Shown here: positions 31,877 through 39,567 of the stretch, piece by piece
How the letters are laid out: every line of letters starts with the position of its first letter
Numbering within the stretch: position 1 is the stretch's first letter
Assembly (NCBI GenBank): GCA_015501585.1
Contig: JADNRY010000545.1
Location: forward strand, 1-39,567
Direction: 5' to 3'
Source of the DNA: Rhodocollybia butyracea
Taxonomy: Eukaryota; Basidiomycota; Agaricomycetes; Agaricales; Omphalotaceae
Length of the DNA stretch: 39,567 nucleotides
The notes under the pieces: generated by a model
What the model saw: only the letters and a program-made list of their open reading frames with translations
Databases searched by the model: none
What the model was told of the DNA's origin: nothing
Program-made: the position numbers and the translations under genes

Positions 31877-34146
31877 CTACATTAAATCTGCACGACGTAG
31901 ATGGTCTCTCAGAATCGATTCTTCAACTTTAAAATACCATTCGTTAATCAGCGGAAGAAGCTTAAGCGAAGGGGAGACTTGCCTGCTGCCAACGTAGCGG
32001 CAGTGGAACGAGTATCCTGCGAAAAAAAAAAAAAAAAAAAACGGTAGGCACCAAACACGACTGACTGCAACAAAACATGGCGTACAATGACAGATGTAAG
32101 ATGTACAAAGAACGAACGCTGCGCAGGCGAATACTGCTTTAAAATCTCGCGAAAATGTTGTTGAAAGTCTGAATACCAAGTGAGCTACGACAGGATCAAT
32201 CAAGCAAATATGCTCACATTTGGTCGCCGTTGCGATATCGTTTCGACGATCTCCGAAACTGGGAACAGAATCTCGTATCCTCACTCCACGTTGTAATTTT
32301 GCTTGAAGAAGATCACATTTGTTGAGAAACAGTATGAGCTGGATTCATCAGTCAAGGCTAATATCGTCATGATCTCAGCATACCTGTGTCCGTGATAGCG
32401 ATTTGCAAGAGCAAACTGATTTCCATAATAAAAAAGCTGTCTTCAAGGCGATTCACCCGGCGGTCTAGGATCAGTAAGTCTTAATTTTTTGACATAGAGC
32501 GCAGTGAAGGGTACCTTCTGCAAGCTTCTCATCAAAACAGGATACTAGATTGAAACAAGTGAATACGAGTGTGGCGCAAAACATTGATGCTTACTAGGTC
32601 TATGGTGACGACAGTGGCACAAGGGTTTCAGCTTAAGATCGTGCCCAGCTATCCAGTACTCACGCAAGAAATATGATGGCGTTGACTGAAATGTGATTAG
32701 ACAAGAGAAACAATGATGGCGAACAAAGTAATCACCATCGTCAAAGTACGGATACCAGGCAGCGCGCTGATAATGCAGAGCGGGTAAGCACGAAAGACAT
32801 CACAGATGGGAGTAGTCCCCTACGCTGCTACGGATGCCACCAACATCATATAGTCTCCACTCCTGTCCAACAGTGCGACCTGTGATGGTACAATTTATCA
32901 TCAGAAAAGGAAATAAGGGAACCAGCACTTACCATGTTCGAAGATGAATTTATACTCTTGTACGCCCAGCGTCCGTAACCTGGCTCGAATAACATCGTCA
33001 TCCGTGGGCTCATAATTACTGACGGCTATGCGTTCCACGTCGTTCAGGAAGCTAATGGTCATTAATGTTAGAATGGGTGACCATACGTCGGAACACTCAC
33101 AAGCCTGCAGAATCCTCCAGGCGTGTCTTACTTCTGCTCATCATTTCACGCACTGTTAAATCCTCCCAGATAGCTTTCATGTCGTCTCTACATCCAGCGA
33201 TAACTTCAGCGATTTCGTCGTCCGAGTCCCGTATTTTGCGAAGAGCATGAGCATCTCCGTCAGCATGAGCCCTCCTGGCTCGTATTTTCTCGAAAGCGGA
33301 CTTCCATCCGTTGCTGGAGTTGATAGAAAACTCCTTCAACACTCGGCGATTAGCAGACTCGTCATCAAAAGGCGCCGCTGTAGTGACAGTAGTAGGCTCA
33401 GGTTCGAGGGTGCTTTCGCCAAACCGTCGCTCTAGGTCAGTCTGAATTCGTCTAAGAGGACCCAGCCTGAGTTTGAGTAATCGATGCTTTTCCTTGAATT
33501 TTAATCGAGGTTTTGAGGAACTTTGAATGTCTTCCGAAGACTCGTCGCTACTGCCTACGTATTCGGGTGAAGGTAACGAGGCTGCGGCCATTTCTCGAGA
33601 GAGAACGTCGAGAATGTTGTTCACCTGGGACAATCAGTTTGATACTGGGTGAACGTAACGAAAACGTACGTTTTTGACGAGATTCAGAAAAACAACAGCC
33701 CTCCAGTTGTTTCTCTCCGCTAACCACTCTTTTTTGGCATAAGTTAGCTGAAAGCTGTTGAAGAAGGATTGGTAACATTCTGAGAAGCATGACGCGAAGA
33801 GGGATGTACTTTTTCAGTGTCGCCGTCTTGCCACTTTCGCTTTGACCTGTGTCCATTCCTGTTACTACAAGGGTGAATATTGCGATGAAGACACTTACCT
33901 AGGAGCAGGAGCTTCACCGGCCTTCTCTTTTTCTTCTCTCCTTCCTTTTCCCTTTTAAGTTGTTCATCAATTTCATTGCTAAGGAGTTTGTGGATTCAGC
34001 AGCCAGAAACCAGAGAATAAAGATCCACGGAACCTGATCCTCAAAGCCTCTGCCTCTGCACATTCCCTCTCAGCCCGCTCCGCAGGGGTTTCGTTTGGAG
34101 GAGGCGCTATAGCCAACGCCAAAGGGTCAATGTCTGTGGCGTTCAT
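31877..34146 (-). CDS. G-protein alpha subunit, expanded basidiomycete type
   Basis: Starts MNATDIDPLALAIAPPPNETP (ATG 34146; an in-frame ATG at 34188 is possible). N-terminal helix SNEIDEQLKREKEGEKKKRRPVK leads to the P-loop LLLLGQSESGKTATLKN, assembled over two introns. FQLTYAKKEWLAERNNWRAV and VNNILDVL begin the helical domain, which carries a long charged insertion of about 100 residues. Switch I is DVIRARLRTLGVQEYKF and switch II is LYDVGGIRSSRAAWYPYFDDV. NKxD is LFLNKCDLL and the base-binding loop is LTSVIDTRSTAATL. The end is VEESILRDHLRRADLM, stop TAG 31879-31877. The last intron has a GC donor (31982-31927). An upstream intron ends in a run of about 20 T. The switch II Gln is Ile and the third P-loop residue is Ser, so GTP hydrolysis may be weak. 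Confidence 0.92.
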
Positions 34147-36220
34147 CGGGGGGAGATGAAAGTAGTAGCCAACAATTTTTTCATTCATTATCTAGAGATC
34201 CAGTATCACGCGAAGGGCAGTACTGATTTGAATTGATTTCAGGTACCATTTAGACGCCCGGCATCCCAAAAATGCCGTAGAGAGCAATGTTTATCGCAGG
34301 TCAATAAACCTTTTACACCTATCATATCAAGTCAAGTGCATAACTTCTAGTCATCTTGCGACAAATGTCTATGTGAAAAGCAGTGTATTTCCATGCAAGT
34401 CGAACGTAAAACCGGTGTAAGTACTCAGCAAAACAAGCTCTATTATAGTAGTATGCGTACGCGCATCGTGACGTTCTGGGGACTGCTCTTAATCTGTCTT
34501 CGGTTCTTGGTTTCGCAGTCCTTGTTCCGTTGCGACCGTATTTCCCCATCCTGGATTCAGTACGAAACTCGGGCCCCGGGAGTGGACACTGAGTGAACGG
34601 GAGAGAAGCCCTATGATGCAGCGTAAGTTGTATCAAATCGGAAAGCCCGGTGAGTAGCCAGGACAAATATGGGTGGAAGCTTCTCATGATCCATCCGTTT
34701 CACCCAAGTTGTAGAACTAGCCATTGCGACATTGTACTGTCGGGCCCGAATAAGCACAAACTTATCCGACCAACTCCATTAGATGTCTATGTCTAGCCAT
34801 ATATGAACCTCGAAGGTCCCGGTCAGGCCGCAGGCCTCAGGTCAAGGCTCCTCATTTCTACCAGAGCCTTGCAACTGACACTAGGACGTTGTGATACCGA
34901 TTAGCAGACTAACCAGCTGACAATGACTGAGTACTATTTCTACCGGTCAGGGCATTAATTAAGAGAGCGAGAGCCACAATATAAGTAAGTATGCCTAGCG
35001 ACAGCCGACGGAATCTGGATAATATCCTCAGCCACTGGGAAGTGACTTCTCAAAGATGCGGTCAAACGTCTTCATTGAACGTCCTGTTGGCTCCTGTTGG
35101 CTCGGGTGACTCGGGAAGATAGGTTCTTCTAAATTCTCAAACTCCGAGGAGGATTTCCTCATTACTCCTACTTGTGAGGTGGAACATCGACTCCACTCCG
35201 CCCCGGTACGATGCGATGGAAGCCCAAGTGTTCTTTCGGTCTTTCAAAAAACCATAGTAAGTCATCGACTTCCCTCACTACTCCATCTCGGAACTCGGTC
35301 ACGAAAAAACATACACATGCCAAAATACTTATCTACCTACATATTTTGTACATATACCTTGAATTTAAGTCGACCACGGATGCAGAAAGCGTATAACACA
35401 TCATAAAGTTTTAAGTAACTGGTCGATCTTATGCATCTTGTTCATCCAGCCCGTTTTAAATGATGAATGTCCGAACCGTCAAATGTCGTTATAATGTGAA
35501 GACACAGCACATAACAGAGAAGGAGCAAGAAGATTTTCCCTCAAAGGACAACATCATACCGTCAGGTGTTGGGGTCTTGAAATTTGTCGTCTTTGAGGAA
35601 TTAATACCGACTGCTTTGACCGGTTGACCCTTGAGAAGTAGATGGCATCGATAATCCACCATCAATTGCATGAAAGCCTTCATAGGGCACATGACCTTTT
35701 GAATTTTTCATTCCCTTGAAAATCCCTGTACATGCGATGTCGTACTCGGAAGTCCGGCGATTGACCGAAGTGAAATACAGCGCTGTTATTTATACAACAA
35801 TGATTTTAACAATTGCGTACACAGTAACCACATGGATCCGATGCAAATCAGCCATAATTCGATAACCGAGTGTTTAGAAGTACCATGCAATAGTCCGCAT
35901 GAAAGCTGGCTCCTTCGAGCCATAACCTTTGTGGAGTTCTTTGAAGGAAGGGAAGAGGTCCCTTTTGAGGAACAGCCGGGGCGCAATGATTACCGGTGTT
36001 GTCGCGTCATGAAGTGCAACAACAGCGCCTGCTGGCGGTGAAAGCAGACTCGGAGTCCAGATCCCTACTCGATCTACTAACACCGCACAGTCACTGGGGC
36101 TCACTGGGGTCACCCTACTAGACGGTACCAAGAAATCATTTCGTCAATGATGAAGCCGAGAGCGCCCGTCAAGTGACAATAAGTTGGAGCTTATAGTATT
36201 ACTTACTACGTTTTCTGATT
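34147..36220. other. gene-poor spacer
   Basis: About 2.1 kb upstream of the G-alpha gene. Short frames on both strands (for example 34322-34687 minus, 35489-35692 minus, 35832-36041 plus) show no motif or convincing splice structure. A small tandem GGCTCCTGTT duplication lies near 35082-35102. No tRNA, rRNA or repeat family recognised. Confidence 0.35.
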
Positions 36221-36460
36221 ATGGGTGTTTATTCTATCGTTCGGTCAAAAATTGGTCTGATTCCAATGATACTCAAAGATCCAAAACTAAGTGAAAACCC
36301 AGATCGGAAATTTCGGACAAAGAAGGCAAGATTTGACTGGAATTTGCCTCACACAGCTCATGAGAAGCAAGCCCCATTGAGCTTTCCGCGAACAAAAGTT
36401 TCAAAAGCATCAACATCCAATCAATCGATGGCAGACTTTTTTACTGTAAAGAAAGGATGA
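36221..36460 (+). CDS. short ORF with a PIP-box-like C-terminus (uncertain)
   Basis: 79 codons, ATG to TGA, highly basic. The C-terminus reads STSNQSMADFFTVKKG. In PCNA-interacting peptides the pattern is Q-x-x-[ILM]-x-x-[FY]-[FY]; here NQSMADFF fits except that Asn takes the Gln position, with two Lys just after the aromatic pair. KKARFDWNLPHTAHEK precedes it. It could be the last exon of a larger gene whose 5' part I cannot find, a small replication-linked protein, or chance. No neighbour supports a role. Confidence 0.3.
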   Translation: MGVYSIVRSKIGLIPMILKDPKLSENPDRKFRTKKARFDWNLPHTAHEKQAPLSFPRTKVSKASTSNQSMADFFTVKKG

Positions 36461-36641
36461 TCGAAATTGAAACAAAAGTTCACAGTGACCTACCTAGAAA
36501 TCTTACTTGGCTGGGAAAAAGTACAAGAAAGCTCAAAGCGTGAATCTTTTGAAACCTGGAAATACTTCTACTTGAGAAGTCAGTATTCATATTCAAAATG
36601 AATGAAATTCATACTTAGTAGCCCTTTCAATAATTAATATT

Positions 36642-38130
36642 CTATTGATCATCTTCTTCAACTATTCTTTCTTCTAAGCCCAGTCCCACTTCCCTTATAC
36701 TCATGTCCCGCATCATGGACATGATATGCATGACTCTATCGACTTCATCTTCATCCACATTCTCATCCTCGGATTCCCCATAATCGTCCACACTGTCTTC
36801 TTCATCATCGTCGTCTTCGTTGATAAATACAACATCCCTCAGTTTAGGCGAACCAGCCGTCACTTTGGCAACCCATGTGCATAGAGGGCATAGTGCGTTC
36901 CCAGGAGAAAGTATGGGCTCCCAGTAGTGCGTATGATTGGGGTCGAAGTCAGGAGGGAGCACAACTCGGAGGGTGTGGGAGGAAAAGCCTACTTCTAGGA
37001 CTTCAAGAGCGATCAGGGGCCATTCCTCGATGAATACAGATGGAGGTGGGGAATTGAGTTGTAAGTACCACCTAACTTTGATTATCTTTAACTTGTCTAA
37101 CTTGGATAGTGCTGCAAAAACATCTTTGTCCTCGAGGGAGTAAGAGATACCAATCGAGAAAGATTCAAGATTATGAAAATAGGGCACGAAGGAGTTTAGT
37201 ACCCCTGGAGTGATTGAACCACAGTTGTTCTATTTTCAGTCAAGGAACTGGAATCAGAATCAAAAGAAATGATATATAGATTGAATACACACAGTTAAAT
37301 GAAGCTCAAGCAAGTTGCCTTGTAGACGAAGTAGCCATGCCTCCTCCGCGTTACCATCTAATCTACCACCAAGCATCTGCAATAAGATCCGAGTAGGGTT
37401 CTCGAGTGTAATCTTCCTCAACATCAAACCACTGTCTGGACTCATCGAGCCAATCTGAGCCAAAATCCGCACCTTTTCTTCATCGTCGAACGCGAACTGA
37501 TTAAGATGCAATTCACGCAAACACGAGACACTAGAAGATTGCGATAATCCGGACAATACTTTCAAGCTCTCTACAAATGTTCCTGGATGACACCGCTCTG
37601 GTATGAACCGTATAGTTTGTAATATACATTCTGACCCGGAAGTGAGGATACGTATAGCAGTCGCTAGCAGAGCGGGTAGCCGGTTGGTTGTCGGTCCAGG
37701 AGTAAGCATAGAGAGAGAGCCGGTTACGAGCAGATTTCGAACATATTTGTGGAGTTTATCCGGGTAAGAAACGAGGGATAATAAGGGATGAGGGGTCTAT
37801 AAGAGTATTAGGACATAAGATAATTGATTGTCTTATACGTACTGGTGGAAGATCATTTTCGTTTTCGTTTTCTTCAGTATGAGGAAGTTTTCCCGTCTCT
37901 CCAGTCCAGCTAGATTCAACCTCCTGATTAATGTGAAGGTTTACAGAGCGATAAAGTATCATTCCTGCAGCCTCGCTCAGGTCGCGATTCGCGAGAGAGC
38001 AGCAGTAGAGCGCGTTACGTCCACGAGTTCCTTCTTGAAATTCATCTTTTGAGTAAGAAGAGCTGGCAGATGGAAGAGGAAGATTTTCAAGGATGACGAG
38101 AATAATATCGAATGGTAGGTTCGAGACCAT
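36642..38130 (-). CDS. F-box-like protein with leucine-rich segments
   Basis: Exons 38130-37843, 37796-37293 and 37229-36642 give 1380 nt (459 residues plus stop), in frame with GT-AG introns of 46 and 63 nt. The N-terminus MVSNLPFDIILVILENLPLP is an F-box-like helix, with CCSLANRDLSEAAGMILYRSVNL continuing the domain. The body has leucine-rich character (CLRELHLNQFAFDDEEK, HNLESFSIGISYS, ALEVLEVGFSSHTLRVVLPP), suitable for substrate binding. A strongly acidic run (EDDDDEEDSVDDYGESEDENVDEDEVD) precedes the C-terminus. An SCF adaptor role is inferred from the N-terminus only. It is unrelated in detail to the F-box gene at 20914. Confidence 0.75.
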
Positions 38131-38314
38131 GATATGCGTGTTAGCGCTCAATGATCTTTAGACGCCCATCTCTGAGCAAAAGGTATATCGGTACTTAAAC
38201 GAAAGATACAGATTAAGTACGGGAGCCACTTGCAGCTACGTCGCTTGGGCCGTGTATTCATATATCATATCATCCTCTCCGGAAGAGAACTTGGTCTGCT
38301 GTGTCATACGCTTG

Positions 38315-39567
38315 TCATCCCATCATCATCATCGCTGCAAATGGGTTTTCTAAAGCAAAGGATGTAAGAATTATAAGAGTATATAGAGTACAATACTCAC
38401 TACTACCCCAGTGCATTGGAACACGAGTGACCGTACTAGATGGACTGGAGGGCCCATCAGCTTGTTCTTGATTGTTACCAGAGATACCGGAAGTAGAAGG
38501 CGGGGGACCTGGAGGAGGCGCATATTGATTTATGCTTTGTCCGGGAGCTAGCGGGAGCGCCTTATCCATATTTAGATTGTCAGACCGAGTATCAGATGAT
38601 TTTGACCGCCTCAAGCTCGTGTCATGACCTGGGACTAGCGAACTTGCCGAAGTAATGGATGACCTTGAGCGTCTGTGGGAAGGGGATGCCGAGGAAGAAG
38701 AGGGTATAGATAAAGAAGAGACTGGGGAAGAGAGGGTTCGGGCATTCCCATGGACGGTGTCCTCCCTCTGGTTGCCGTCGATGCCATTGACGTTGCGGAT
38801 GAAGGCGGCCTTTGAGGTGTCCTCGATGGAGGTGGCCCTGGGGGAGGTGCGTATCGTGTAAAGGCCGGCGGTGGATCTATAGACGGCGTAGTATTTAAGG
38901 GTCGCTGGTTTCCCGTTTGTGTAGTTGGCGTTTCAGGCGAAACGGGAACCGTACTTGCTGTCTCTCCATAACTGGGGAGGTCATCAGAACCCATTCCTTG
39001 TCCAGCTTGTCCTGTAGTGGCGCCCCCACCTTCACGACCTTGATCGGCTATCCGCAAGAGTACATCCCTACGATAACGCTCCAGTTCATTATTACATTCC
39101 TTCAGTACCTCACTAGCTTCCAGGACGTCTGCACCAGCAAGTTGAGTACGTCGTCTGGCCGCGCGGAGTTGTGCTTTTAGCTGTCAAGCCCAATTAGAAT
39201 TTGAACAAAGAATGAGAGGAGAACACATACTCTCAGATGTGTAGCCGCCAGCTCTTTCTTGTTGTTCTCTCGATTTTGTCTAAGCATTGGTAACTATAGA
39301 ATTATAATGGAGAAACGTGGAATACTCACGATGCGCCCGAATATCTGAAAACAAGTTGTCGAAGAAAACGTCTCCGAAGAGGGATCTGCGTTTGATGGTA
39401 AGCAAAAACGTCTTGAGCCTTATCAGACAATCTACTTACATGTCATATACCTTTAACGGTCCAATAGTCTGAACATCGGCTGATGTGCGTTGAGCTTGAT
39501 TCAGAAGCATCTCTGCTTTGGCAGCATATGTTGCGGCATTTGCTAATGCATCGCGTTCCATCATATC
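38315..39567 (-). CDS. proline-rich hypothetical protein, possibly partial at the right edge
   Basis: Not recognised as a named family. The 5' part is helical and Ala-rich (MMERDALANAATYAAKAEMLLNQAQ), then SLFGDVFFDNLFSDIRAHRENNKKELAATHLR and a coiled coil (LKAQLRAARRRTQLAGADVLEASEV). The C-terminal half is Pro/Ser-rich with a repeated motif YAPPPGPPPS (about 38845 and 38520), a likely SH3- or WW-binding site. It ends ENPFAAMMMMG after a last GTAGTG intron, stop 38317-38315. The two proline-motif halves are in different frames; one extra C in the C run near 38735 would join them. ATG 39563 could be the start, but coding may continue beyond the window. A trafficking or scaffold role would be a guess. 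Confidence 0.6.

Noticed and set aside
34322..34687. 121-codon minus-strand ORF upstream of G-alpha
   Set aside because: Composition is not protein-like and no homologous family is recognised; probably 5' intergenic DNA.
1..39567. tRNA, rRNA or snRNA genes
   Set aside because: No cloverleaf A/B-box pairs or conserved rRNA segments were noticed by eye; a covariance-model scan would be needed to exclude them fully.

Overview
The window is nuclear DNA of a filamentous basidiomycete, most likely an Agaricomycete (mushroom-forming fungus). Nearly every gene is cut by short introns of about 45-60 nt. The products are typical of that group: an expanded G-alpha subunit, F-box proteins whose coiled coil runs straight into the F-box, and a Ser/Thr-rich single-pass membrane protein. 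No bacterial features are present. Gene models were built by hand from splice motifs and frame continuity; species cannot be named from this sequence.

Layout. 1-2.0 kb: a histone chaperone ASF1 gene with broken reading frame (+) and a microbial-type PARG gene (-), followed by a 215-bp Tc1/mariner-type MITE. 3.16-13.17 kb: one large decayed retrotransposon on the minus strand, read as gag, reverse transcriptase-RNase H, then tyrosine recombinase. It carries the split direct repeats (A1 ... B1 A2 B2) that define Ngaro-type elements. Three later insertions sit inside it: an LTR-like piece in the RT gene, and a 923-bp hAT MITE and a 2.27-kb unclassified element in the recombinase gene. 13.5-15.3 kb: an intact ten-exon FAD monooxygenase (-). 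16.1-20.3 kb: the TPR subunit of TFIIIC (-). 20.9-22.7 kb: an F-box protein (+). 22.85-23.0 kb: a nine-copy 17-bp minisatellite. 23.2-24.9 kb: the Ser/Thr-rich membrane protein (+). 25.4-34.1 kb: a run of minus-strand housekeeping genes: lunapark (ER junctions), a Cbf1-like bHLH factor, an Nhx-type Na+/H+ exchanger and a G-alpha subunit. 34.2-36.6 kb is gene-poor. 36.6-39.6 kb: an F-box-like protein (-) and a proline-rich protein (-) that may run off the right edge.

The genes do not form a pathway; this is ordinary fungal gene order interrupted by one transposon nest. The most informative part is that nest. Its repeat pairs differ almost only at CpG positions, which points to methylation-linked decay. 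The A repeats contain a short inverted repeat with a 5-nt spacer that could be the recombinase crossover site. An orphan copy of the same arrangement lies upstream of the monooxygenase.

Limits: exon boundaries are inferred from sequence, not transcripts. Apparent one-base deletions in several genes could be genuine mutations or assembly errors, and this cannot be settled here.
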